Of a stretch of 64,000 nt of DNA, positions 42,367 through 51,258 are shown one piece after another. The notes under the pieces were generated by a model that worked only from the letters and a program-made list of their open reading frames with translations, did not search any database and was not told the DNA's origin. Made by a program: the position numbers and the translations under genes. The stretch is from Flavobacterium collinsii (lineage in GTDB: Bacteria; Bacteroidota; Bacteroidia; Flavobacteriales; Flavobacteriaceae): NCBI RefSeq assembly GCF_902804485.1, contig NZ_CADCST010000083.1, positions 1-64,000 on the forward strand. The letters are read 5' to 3'. How positions within the stretch are numbered: position 1 is the stretch's first letter; the number at the start of each line of letters is the position of its first letter.

Positions 42367-44754
42367 TTATTGATTTTTAAAGAAGCGGTAGCTTACACCA
42401 AGAAGTAAAATTCGTCCCGGCTGCCCCGGCATTAGCGGATCTGTATAGTCAAAAATGTTATCGGCCGTGAATCGGATACTGAGGTGATCTTTTAAAAGTT
42501 GTTTTTCAAAACTCGCATTGGTCAGCCAATAGTCCTTAACAAAAATGTCGTATTTGTCGATGAATTGATTTCCATTGCGATCTCCGAACGGATATTTACC
42601 TCTGAAATTGATTCTGATATTGGCATTGAATTTCCATGGTTCGTACCGATAAAAAATAGAAGTATTGGCCATGTGGCGCGAGCGATTTTCGATGCCCCAA
42701 TAATCGGATGGCCTTGGTTTATAAGAGTTGCCGGTTGCCGGATCATGTATGTTTTGACTGTACGGCCATTTTCCTGCACTAATGCTGTCTTTAACGCTAA
42801 GATCCTTGGCAATGAGGTATTGATAACCCGCACTTACTTCCATATTTTTGATCGGACTGAATTTTAAAGCAAATTCAAATCCTTTGTTAACGGCTTCCGG
42901 CAGGTTTTGATAGGTATAAATAATTTGGCTATTGGTTCCGGTAGCCACCTGTATGCTATTGATTTGATTGGTGATTTTATGATAAAAAGCATTTCCTTCT
43001 ATTTTAAAACTTTTGGCAGGTTCGAAGACTAATCCCGCATTGTACGAAATACTCTTTTCCGCCTGAAGATTGCCGGCGGTCTGATTTAGTACATACTGTC
43101 TGATTTCGCTTATCTGACCGTCCTCTTTTAATTGCTGAAGCGTAGGAGCAAGGACTGCATTACCAATAACCAGATAATTTCCGTTCGGATTAAAAAACAC
43201 CAAATAGTTTGTTTTAAAATCGGGAGCTTTAAACCCGGTTCCAATACCGGTTTTAAAAGTCAGTTTGGGTGTAAGGTAGTATTGTAATCCAAAACTAGGA
43301 TTGAGTCTTCCTCCAAAATTATTGGTATGGTCGTAACGCAACCCTCCAACCGCTTTTATTTTTTGAAACGGAGTCCATTCGCCCTGAATATAGGAGAAGA
43401 AAGTTTGGAGAGAATTGACACCATTAAGCGATTTGTCGTTCATGTGCTCCAGACTTCCGCCAAGACCAACAACAAGCTGGTAGGAATTGTTGTTGCTGTA
43501 CGAAAATTGCTGTTCCAAACGGTGTAACGTCTGTTTAAACACATCCTGACTTACGGCACTGTTGCTTTGCTGCCAGGCTACACTCATGTCGGCCGTATAG
43601 TGGGTAAGGTAATATCGGGTAATACTTCTTAGATTACTAGTAAAACGATGATCAAACGAAAGCGAAAGATTGAGATCCTGCTCGTCCTGATTGTCTCCCG
43701 AAATATGACCAAGGCCAAAATCCTTCTGCATAAAAGAACGGCGCAGACCGTAACGACCGCTTAAATTTAAATAACTGCTTTCACCGGTTTGATAACGGGA
43801 TCTTCCCTGAATACTATAATTGTCATAGGGTGGGGATGTGGTGCCTTTGATGAATTTGGAGTTGGTGTTATAACCATCGGTTCGGTAATAATTTGCCGCC
43901 AGATTTACGGTTCCTTTATTCTGCAAAAAGGGTGTTTCGCCTTCCAAAGTAGCATCAATAATATTCAGAGTACCATAACTTAGAGAAGCTTGCAGCTGCG
44001 GATCAATTACGCCATGGCGTGTAATAATATTAATCGTTCCGCCCAGAGCTTCGCTACCATAAAGACTGGAAGAAGCTCCTTTTATGATTTCAATACGTTC
44101 TATATTGGATACACTGATTCTCGAGAGATCGAAGTTGCCGTTATTCCGTCCAACCATAGGCTGACCATCAATAAGCACCATGATATACTCGCTGCCAAAG
44201 CCCTGCATTTGCACTCCTACAGATCGGGCACCGCCACTAATATTATTGACAATAGCGATACCGGTTTGCTCTTTTAAAACCTCGTCAAGTCTTCTGCTGC
44301 CCATCAGTTCAATGGTTTTACGGTCTATGACTGTAACAGGCATAGCACTATATTGAGCATTGATAAGAGTTTCAGGATTGTTTTTCTTTGAACGGCTTTT
44401 TATACTCACTTCATTCAGATCGATACCTCGCTCCATGTTCACCTGCAAGGGACGTATTGCTTTTCCATTTAAAACTAGCTGCTGGATGTAATCTTTATAT
44501 CCCATGGTTGTGATTCTGATAGTGTAAGTTCCATTTGATAGTCCTTTAAATGAAAAAAAGCCAGTAGGATCGGATACCACTGATTTACCGGAAGACTCTA
44601 ATGTGACCAATGCTTGCGGCAGCGGATTTCCGGCATGAGATACAAAACCGTTGATGCTAGTGCCGTTTTGAGCCTGAGTTAACGTTATATACAATACAAA
44701 AAAACAAGTGATAATTGTTTTTCTGGCAGGACCGTAAATGTTTTTGTTTTTCAT
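42367..44754 (-). CDS. hmuR: TonB-dependent receptor of a HmuY locus (HmuR-like)
   Basis: 795 residues: signal peptide (CFFVLYITLTQAQ), a carboxypeptidase-regulatory-like domain (~28-105), the plug with GARSVGVQMQGFGSEYIMVLIDGQPMVG and IERIEIIKGASSSLYGSEALGGTINI, and a barrel ending RILLLGVSYRFFKNQ. The C-terminal half has EVSAGYQYL-type strands usual for vitamin B12/haem receptors. The two HmuY lipoproteins downstream point to haem or another tetrapyrrole as substrate. It is the first gene of the operon. The 745 bp upstream (to 45499) is the presumed promoter region. Confidence 0.85.
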   Translation of the reverse strand: MKNKNIYGPARKTIITCFFVLYITLTQAQNGTSINGFVSHAGNPLPQALVTLESSGKSVVSDPTGFFSFKGLSNGTYTIRITTMGYKDYIQQLVLNGKAIRPLQVNMERGIDLNEVSIKSRSKKNNPETLINAQYSAMPVTVIDRKTIELMGSRRLDEVLKEQTGIAIVNNISGGARSVGVQMQGFGSEYIMVLIDGQPMVGRNNGNFDLSRISVSNIERIEIIKGASSSLYGSEALGGTINIITRHGVIDPQLQASLSYGTLNIIDATLEGETPFLQNKGTVNLAANYYRTDGYNTNSKFIKGTTSPPYDNYSIQGRSRYQTGESSYLNLSGRYGLRRSFMQKDFGLGHISGDNQDEQDLNLSLSFDHRFTSNLRSITRYYLTHYTADMSVAWQQSNSAVSQDVFKQTLHRLEQQFSYSNNNSYQLVVGLGGSLEHMNDKSLNGVNSLQTFFSYIQGEWTPFQKIKAVGGLRYDHTNNFGGRLNPSFGLQYYLTPKLTFKTGIGTGFKAPDFKTNYLVFFNPNGNYLVIGNAVLAPTLQQLKEDGQISEIRQYVLNQTAGNLQAEKSISYNAGLVFEPAKSFKIEGNAFYHKITNQINSIQVATGTNSQIIYTYQNLPEAVNKGFEFALKFSPIKNMEVSAGYQYLIAKDLSVKDSISAGKWPYSQNIHDPATGNSYKPRPSDYWGIENRSRHMANTSIFYRYEPWKFNANIRINFRGKYPFGDRNGNQFIDKYDIFVKDYWLTNASFEKQLLKDHLSIRFTADNIFDYTDPLMPGQPGRILLLGVSYRFFKNQ

Positions 44755-45499
44755 TCTTATTGTTATCCATTGTCTATAGTGATCAAAGATTAATTTTGCA
44801 CTATTCTTATTTAGACTTGGTAAAAATAATAATTAATACAGTAGTAATAGTACTTTTTTTACAGAATGAGCAAAAATTAAGTAGGTAAAAGATTATGAAT
44901 ATGAATTTAAACTTGAGTTGGTGTGTTTTATGTAGTTGTTAATTAGGTTTTTAAATACATATGAAATGCAATGAGCTTGTTTTGGATTTAAGAAAAAATT
45001 AACAATAAAAAAACAATAAAAGTGCCGGAAATATAGGCCGTTTTTTGAGTTATTTAACACTTATTTACTTTAAATTGGTTCCAAAAAAGAAAGAAAACGA
45101 TGGTTTTTCATTTAGTGTATCATAATTTTGATGCTCGTATTGTTCTAAATTCTGTGTAATTTGATCCTTAAAAGAACAACAAAATCCCATCTCTAATTGA
45201 AATGGGATTCCTGAATTTTAAATAGCATTATTAGACAGAAAATTATGTTTTAGAACTTATTATTCTCGCTCTCGAAATAGTGTGATCATTTGGTAAATTT
45301 AGATTAGAATTTTATTGTAGATGTACTTTATATCTTTGATTTTTAAGTAATCACATTGTTAAAATATAAATGAATAATTAGAATTCCTTTTCTTATTTTA
45401 GCTGCCTGATTGTAAAACTGAGAGTAGGTGTACAAATAAAGTTTTAGTATATGATTACTAATGCTTTAAAAACTAGTGGTTAGACATAAATAATTAATA
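44755..45499. other. Long intergenic region between divergent genes, no gene seen
   Basis: 745 bp, very AT-rich, between the divergent TonB receptor and T9SS genes. A weak hairpin (AATCCCAT / ATGGGATT around 45183-45209) and a plus-strand TAATTTTG at about 44791-44798 are visible. I see no ORF of interest and no Fur-like palindrome that I would defend. Confidence 0.4.
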
Positions 45500-48400
45500 A
45501 TGATTCAAAAAAATAAGTTGAAAAATACAATTATAGCTTTCATTTTTCTTTCTTTTCAATACATAAATGCCCAAATAACCCTAACTAATAATATCGGAAC
45601 AACATTAATTAAAACCGATATGTATTCTTGCGATGAAAGTGAAACTTGGTCACGAGTATTTAAATTATCAGATTTTGGCATAGCACCAAATGAACAGTTC
45701 ATAATTAAATCGGGGCAGGTTGGACTTAGTAAATCTGATGTTGGTGCAAAGTTATCCTTTTCTGTTTACACTATTGATTCAACTTTTCCTGTCTTTTTTT
45801 ATTCTTCATTCCCGAGGACAGTAATTGGAACTCGTGGCTCAAAACAATCACCTTTGATTAATGGTGCTCCAGAAATTGTTCAAATTGATTTTGATGAACC
45901 TATAGTTGTTCCGGCAGGTACTCAAAGAATTTTGGTAACAGTTAACAAGTATAAAGAAGTTTATAATACGTCATCGAGTGAAGTTTTTATAGCCGGAACT
46001 GAGCATGATACCGGAGAATCATGGTATTTAGGCTGTGACAAAGAACATGCTTTATCTCCTACAACAGATTTAACCATCCCTGTTCCAAATGCCAATTTTT
46101 ATATAAATGTTACTGGGGATGTCTTTGATACAAAAAGTTCAGGATCAATCACGAGATTATCTCATAATGTTTGCGATGATGTGATAGAAACAGATATACA
46201 TTCATGTAGTTCCAGTAACATTTATTGGGCCAGAGCTTTTACTTTAAAAGATTTCGGTATATCAAATAATGAAGAATTTGTGATTAAGTCTGGTCAGGTC
46301 GGCATCAATAAGACAAGTTGGGGTGCGGATGTAGGATTTAATATTTATAAAATAGATGATAATTTTCCTGCCTCATTTTCAAAAACAGATTTGATAGGAA
46401 GTAGTCAGCGTAAAGGTCTTCAATATAACATCGGCCCTGAATCTCAAATTGTGGAAGTAAATTTTGATACTCCAATAGTAATTCCGGCGGGTGTCAAAAG
46501 AATTTTGGTAGAAGTTCATAAAGGAATTGACGGAGGCGAAGGGACGGCTTTTATTGCAGGTTCACAGCAAGATAATGATGTATCGTGGCAGCGTGGCTGT
46601 ACTATGTTGCCCGGTGGTCCTGATTTTGGAGATAAGTATGTTTCCACCGCTGATTTTGGAAAACCTAACGCTAATTTTTACATCAATGTAACAGGAAATG
46701 TAAAGCATGTTTCAAATAAGTTTGAAATGAATTTTTCAAATATTTGTACTGAATTTTTAAAAGAATTTAGTATTGATAACCCATCAGAAATTGCCTCGGT
46801 AGAATGGAACTTTGGTGACCCTGCATCCGGAGCAGCCAACACTTCTAATGATTTATCACCTTTTCACGATTTTTCAGTAGATGGAAAATATGCAATTACA
46901 GCTACTGTTAGAGGTAAAGATGGTACAGTAGAAATTTTAACAGAAACAATTGATGCTAAAGAACCACCAAAGGCATATGGAATCAACAATATCTATGGTT
47001 GCGAGAGTAATTTTAATACTGGTATTTCGGCATCATTTGATACTTCAATCATTACACAGCAGGTTTTAGGAGGGCAAACAGATAAAATTGTTACTTTTAT
47101 TGATGGGAAAGGAACGAAATATAGCACACTGCCAAATCCTTTTACAAATACTATTAAAAATAGAGAAACAATTACGGTAAGAGTGTCTCATAAAGGTAAT
47201 TTTTGCTGCTATTCTGAAACTACTTTCGATTTAATTGTAAATCCATTGCCAGAGTTGGCCACCATTTCAAACTTAAGTCTATGTGATGATGACAATGATG
47301 GTTTTGCAATGTTTAATTTGCAACAGGTAGAAACTTTGATTATAGGAACTGCTCACAATATTAAAGTTGAATTTTATCATCAGGATGGTCAAAGAATACA
47401 AACTCCTTTAAATGCGGTAAAAAATTTAGTAATCAATGAAGAGGTAATAAAAGTAAAAGTTATTAATAGTAATACGAACTGTTATAATGAAACAACTTTT
47501 AAACTTGTTGTAAATCCATTGCCTAAGGCAAATCTTTTGGACGAGATAATTGGTTGTGACGACAATAATGACGGAATTTCAGAGTATTTTGACACTTCAA
47601 AGGTAGAAACTAATGTTTTGGGGCATCAGATTGGAATGAAAGTTTCTTATTTTAATGCCAGTGGAATTCCATTACCAAGCCCATTGCCTAATCCGTATAC
47701 AAATACAACAAAAAATGAGGAATTGATAACTGTAAGAGTTACAAATACCTTAACGAGTTGTTATACAGAAACAAAGTTAGTTTTAAAAACAGCTTCACAA
47801 CCAAGAATAAAAAAGCCTTCTAATAAATATAGTTGCGATGAAGGTGGTGGATTTGCTTTTTTCGAAATGTCTGACCTACAGACAGAGATTATTGGAAATC
47901 AATTGGGATTAAAAGTAACTTACTTTGATAATAATGGAAATCAATTGGCCAGTCCTCTACCTGTTTTATTTAAAAACACCCAAGCCTGGTCTCAGACGAT
48001 ATTGGTAAGGGTTGAAAATGAAATAAATAAGCTGTGCTATTCTGAAACAAGTTTTGATTTATTTGTAAATAGCTTGCCAACAGTAAATATCCAGAAAACT
48101 TATTTTTTGTGCAATCTGGAACCTTCGTTGAAGATAACTGTCGATAATAATTGGGATAACTATATCTGGAAGTCTCAGGATAATGTTATTGTTTCAAATA
48201 TTGCAGAGGCAAATTTAGAAAATGCAGGAAAGTATACACTGACTATTGGTAAAACTAAAAATGATATTTATTGTGAAAATAGTTTTGACTTTGAATTAAT
48301 ACGATCCGTTCTTCCAAAAATCAAAGAAGTAAAATATAAAGAGTTGTCCGATAATAATTTTATTGAAATTGTTTCAGCAGTTATGGGAAATTATGAATAT

Positions 48401-48778
48401 TCAATTGACGGCATGAATTATCAGGAAAGCAACTATTTTGCAAATATTCCGGGAAAAACCTACACTGTTTATTTAAGAGATAAAGAGGGGTGTGGTCAGG
48501 ATTTAAAAGAGGTTACTTTAATAGATTATCCAAAATTTTTTACTCCAAATAATGATGGGTTTAATGATTTTTGGAGAATAATTGGGGTCGAAAAGTACCC
48601 AAATTCAAAGATTGTTATATTTGATCGATATGGCAAAGTGTTAAAAGAATTATCTTCAAATGATTATGGATGGGATGGGTTATATAATGGAAATGAACTA
48701 CTCGCAGACGACTATTGGTTTACTGCTAACTTAAGTGATAAATTAGTTTTTTCAGGGCATTTTTCGCTAAAAAGATAA
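45500..48778 (+). CDS. Large secreted repeat protein with T9SS type B sorting domain
   Basis: 1092 residues. After a signal peptide (TIIAFIFLSFQYINAQ) come two similar ~190-residue modules (~25-205 and ~215-405). Both contain DFGI..NE(Q/E)F.IKSGQVG, then D.PIV(V/I)PAG..RILV.V, then PNANFYINVTG. Next is a PKD-like domain (~410-490, FSNICTEFLKEFSIDNP; WNFGDPASG), then four ~85-residue repeats, each with a CD/CE start, an ET.VLG or similar middle, a PLPNP-type loop and an ITVRV end. The C-terminus is the gliding-motility/T9SS type B domain (FTPNNDGFNDFWRI; IVIFDRYGKVLKEL; YNGNELLADDYWF). It is surface-exposed or secreted, probably adhesive; the ligand is unknown. It ends convergent with the PhyH-like gene. 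Confidence 0.8.
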   Translation: MIQKNKLKNTIIAFIFLSFQYINAQITLTNNIGTTLIKTDMYSCDESETWSRVFKLSDFGIAPNEQFIIKSGQVGLSKSDVGAKLSFSVYTIDSTFPVFFYSSFPRTVIGTRGSKQSPLINGAPEIVQIDFDEPIVVPAGTQRILVTVNKYKEVYNTSSSEVFIAGTEHDTGESWYLGCDKEHALSPTTDLTIPVPNANFYINVTGDVFDTKSSGSITRLSHNVCDDVIETDIHSCSSSNIYWARAFTLKDFGISNNEEFVIKSGQVGINKTSWGADVGFNIYKIDDNFPASFSKTDLIGSSQRKGLQYNIGPESQIVEVNFDTPIVIPAGVKRILVEVHKGIDGGEGTAFIAGSQQDNDVSWQRGCTMLPGGPDFGDKYVSTADFGKPNANFYINVTGNVKHVSNKFEMNFSNICTEFLKEFSIDNPSEIASVEWNFGDPASGAANTSNDLSPFHDFSVDGKYAITATVRGKDGTVEILTETIDAKEPPKAYGINNIYGCESNFNTGISASFDTSIITQQVLGGQTDKIVTFIDGKGTKYSTLPNPFTNTIKNRETITVRVSHKGNFCCYSETTFDLIVNPLPELATISNLSLCDDDNDGFAMFNLQQVETLIIGTAHNIKVEFYHQDGQRIQTPLNAVKNLVINEEVIKVKVINSNTNCYNETTFKLVVNPLPKANLLDEIIGCDDNNDGISEYFDTSKVETNVLGHQIGMKVSYFNASGIPLPSPLPNPYTNTTKNEELITVRVTNTLTSCYTETKLVLKTASQPRIKKPSNKYSCDEGGGFAFFEMSDLQTEIIGNQLGLKVTYFDNNGNQLASPLPVLFKNTQAWSQTILVRVENEINKLCYSETSFDLFVNSLPTVNIQKTYFLCNLEPSLKITVDNNWDNYIWKSQDNVIVSNIAEANLENAGKYTLTIGKTKNDIYCENSFDFELIRSVLPKIKEVKYKELSDNNFIEIVSAVMGNYEYSIDGMNYQESNYFANIPGKTYTVYLRDKEGCGQDLKEVTLIDYPKFFTPNNDGFNDFWRIIGVEKYPNSKIVIFDRYGKVLKELSSNDYGWDGLYNGNELLADDYWFTANLSDKLVFSGHFSLKR

Positions 48779-48792
48779 ATGTGTTATAGCAT

Positions 48793-49719
48793 TTATATCC
48801 ATTCTCCTGCGATGTTATGATCGTTTGGTAAATAAGTAAGGTACTGCACCATCCTTGGGCTTTGACCTTTGTTGGGTGTTGCACAATGGGGCAGTGCACT
48901 ATTCCAAATGATAAAATCACCTGCATTCCCAAGTATGGGTTTTGGTTTCAGTGTTTTTACAGCTTCTTCCCTTGGGTTAACATTCGGATCAAGGTTATTC
49001 AGCCAATCGTCTATTTTGTTATGAAAACCCGCAACACAATGAAAAGCACCATCCTCGACACCACAATCGGTGAGGTAGAGCAGTCCCTGCAGTTCGAATT
49101 TTATAGGCTGTTTTAAGCTGGTATCCCAATGTAACGGACTCCCTAGAAAAGTAAAATTTTTAGTTTCTGGAGGATTAAAACTTACCTTATCAATCGTTTT
49201 GTATATTTTATCTGTGTTGTAAAGCTGCTCGTAAGCCTTTTTAATTTTTACCGAAAACCGATTGCGATTTAAAGTTTCGTGATCGGAGAAATTAAGCATC
49301 AATCCTTTTTGATCCTCATGTCTTTCATACCAGCTTTCTTTTTTACTAGGATCCATTTTTAAAAAGTCCCAGATAGCCAGTTGAGTTTTTTCGCAATCTT
49401 CCTCTGAAATTGCATTTTTTAGAATAACGTAACCATTTTCATCCCAAAATTTAAGATCCTCTTGAGAAAGAACATTAGCAGTAGCGTCTTCAGATTCATA
49501 ACTTGCATTTCGCATTCTGTTACTAATCCAGTTTTTAAACGTATCAAAATCTGGTTTTTCAAAGTACAAAAACTGCAAGGTGTCTTCCATACCAATACCT
49601 AATTGGAATAAGATTTTAATTTCTGCATTCCACGTCTCATCATTGTTTTGTACGGTAGTGCTGTCAGGGTGTAAAGTTCGTTTCCATAACTTTTCAAGAA
49701 TGGTCAGGGACTCTTTCAT
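48793..49719 (-). CDS. Phytanoyl-CoA dioxygenase (PhyH) family Fe(II)/2-oxoglutarate oxygenase
   Basis: 308 residues, cytoplasmic. The double-stranded beta-helix core shows the facial triad pattern: HxD in LHWDTSL and the distal His in LPHCATPNKGQSPRMVQYL, whose Arg should bind 2-oxoglutarate. The family signature GAFHCVAGFH and GDFIIWNSALPH are present. An N-terminal ~70 residues (WKRTLHPDSTTVQ, LFQLGIGMEDTLQF) precede the catalytic domain. PhyH-like enzymes hydroxylate lipids, amino acids or natural products; the substrate is not deducible. It is a single-gene unit, convergent with the T9SS gene, 14 bp away. Confidence 0.82.
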   Translation of the reverse strand: MKESLTILEKLWKRTLHPDSTTVQNNDETWNAEIKILFQLGIGMEDTLQFLYFEKPDFDTFKNWISNRMRNASYESEDATANVLSQEDLKFWDENGYVILKNAISEEDCEKTQLAIWDFLKMDPSKKESWYERHEDQKGLMLNFSDHETLNRNRFSVKIKKAYEQLYNTDKIYKTIDKVSFNPPETKNFTFLGSPLHWDTSLKQPIKFELQGLLYLTDCGVEDGAFHCVAGFHNKIDDWLNNLDPNVNPREEAVKTLKPKPILGNAGDFIIWNSALPHCATPNKGQSPRMVQYLTYLPNDHNIAGEWI

Positions 49720-49956
49720 TTGGGGAGTTTTTATAATTTAAGAATCAATCGTTTCAAAAATAAGACATTTAAAGTTGCCCGTTTAAAGTAAAAACACCTG
49801 TTTTTATTGTTTTAAAGAAGACTCTCTGTCTGATTTCCTTTTAATGCCAACGGATGATATAGTGTTAAAATCAAGTGTATTTACCTGTTAATAATTCTGT
49901 AATTTTACCTATACTTGTTGTGATTTTGTGTTTTAAGATGTCGATTATAAGTTGGT

Positions 49957-50096
49957 AGAGTGAAGAGTGAAGAGTGAAGAGTGAAGAGTGAAGAGTGAAG
50001 AGTGAAGAGTAAAGAGTAAAGAGTAAAGAGTAAAGAGTAAAGAGTAAAGAGTAAAGAGTAAAGAGTAAAGAGTAAAGAGTAAAGAGTAAAGAGTAT
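49957..50096 (+). repeat. 20-copy heptanucleotide tandem array
   Basis: Seven copies of AGAGTGA (49957-50005) are followed directly by twelve copies of AGAGTAA (50006-50089) and one AGAGTAT. The array is non-coding and ends 103 bp before the start of the membrane protein at 50200. A single G-to-A change separates two internally homogeneous blocks, which indicates recent block expansion by slippage. The rest of the 480-bp gap shows nothing else. Confidence 0.95.
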
Positions 50097-50199
50097 AGAT
50101 TTACGGTTTTGGAATTTGGGTTTTGGAATTTTCAGAAGAAGAGTAAGGAGTAAGCTAAAAATCCTTTAAAGAGTAAGCAAAACTTTAAATTTAGAGATA

Positions 50200-51255
50200 A
50201 TGGATGTTAGTTTTTTTTCCTCGACGATTGTACAGGTTGCTATTTCATTGGTCATCAGCTGGGCGCTATTTGCTTTGTTGTGCAGTATGATTCTTGAAAC
50301 AACCGTACAAATAAAAAGTGAAAGAGGTCGTTTTTTCAGAAACAAAATTGTAGAGAAGCTTTTTGATTATTCGAATCAGATTAATTGGGGATTGTTGATG
50401 TACAACAATAGTAATATTAGATTACTGACCAAATCAGAAAAAGCACCTCCAACAGAAATTACTTCCAAAACTCTGGCAGAAGTATTAATTGATACTGTCG
50501 CTAATGCTCAGGCTGCCAAAATACTTCTGCAAGATCATAAAGAAAACAATATAATAAGGTATGACAATGACTTGCTGAATAATTTTGAATTTGCGATTAC
50601 TTATTTAGGACAAAGTGATTTGATTATGATGCTCAAAAATGCCTTGAATAAGGCAAAAATTAAAGCTACTGAGCCCGGAGATAGGGTTGTAGAAAAGACT
50701 CTTTATGAGGAACTAGTAAAAGAAGTTACTATTTGGTTTGATCAGTTTAGCGACAGAACAAGTGTATGGTATAAGAAGCTTTCGAGAAAACGTCTGTTTA
50801 TCATTGGGCTTTTAGTGAGCGGAATTATAAATATTGATAGTATTGTTCTATTTAAGTATTATGACAGTAATCCGACGGCGAGAGCCGGGATGATTGATTA
50901 TTATTCAAAGAACAGAGAACAATTAGAGGTACTAAGTGCAAAATATAGTACGGCAGGACAAAATAGCGCTGTAGATCAAGCCTCTATTGAGTTGACCAAA
51001 AAAGATATTAAAGATTTAACGAAACAAATTGATAGTCTTAGAACGAATCTTGATTTGCCTATTGGTTGGAATAAAGCAGTATGCACAGATACGAAAAACA
51101 CTTCGGGACAAGATCGTTTTACTCTCTCTTGCATTTTGTTAAAACTATTAGGTATCATTATTTCGGCTTTCGTGGCAAGTTTAGGAGCTCCATTCTGGTT
51201 TGATGTTTTGAAAAAAGCAACTTCTACAGCTCAAACAGTAACTAAAGTAGTATAA
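50200..51255 (+). CDS. Membrane protein of unknown function with large cytoplasmic or periplasmic loop
   Basis: 351 residues. There is one helix at the N-terminus (VAISLVISWALFALLCSMIL), one around 215 (LFIIGLLVSGIINIDSIVLF) and one near 320 (CILLKLLGIIISAFVASLGAPFWF, key part IIISAFVASLGAPFWFD). The segment between helices 1 and 2 is helical and charged. The segment between 2 and 3 contains a predicted coiled coil (EQLEVLSAKYSTAG; IELTKKDIKDLTKQIDSLRTNL). I do not recognise the family. It is followed after 3 bp by a metal-dependent amidohydrolase, so the two are a tight pair. A 140-bp heptanucleotide array lies upstream. Confidence 0.6.
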   Translation: MDVSFFSSTIVQVAISLVISWALFALLCSMILETTVQIKSERGRFFRNKIVEKLFDYSNQINWGLLMYNNSNIRLLTKSEKAPPTEITSKTLAEVLIDTVANAQAAKILLQDHKENNIIRYDNDLLNNFEFAITYLGQSDLIMMLKNALNKAKIKATEPGDRVVEKTLYEELVKEVTIWFDQFSDRTSVWYKKLSRKRLFIIGLLVSGIINIDSIVLFKYYDSNPTARAGMIDYYSKNREQLEVLSAKYSTAGQNSAVDQASIELTKKDIKDLTKQIDSLRTNLDLPIGWNKAVCTDTKNTSGQDRFTLSCILLKLLGIIISAFVASLGAPFWFDVLKKATSTAQTVTKVV

Positions 51256-51258
51256 ATC

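Noticed and set aside
49957..50096. Repeat array considered as a CRISPR
   Set aside because: Contiguous 7-bp units without spacers; no cas genes nearby.
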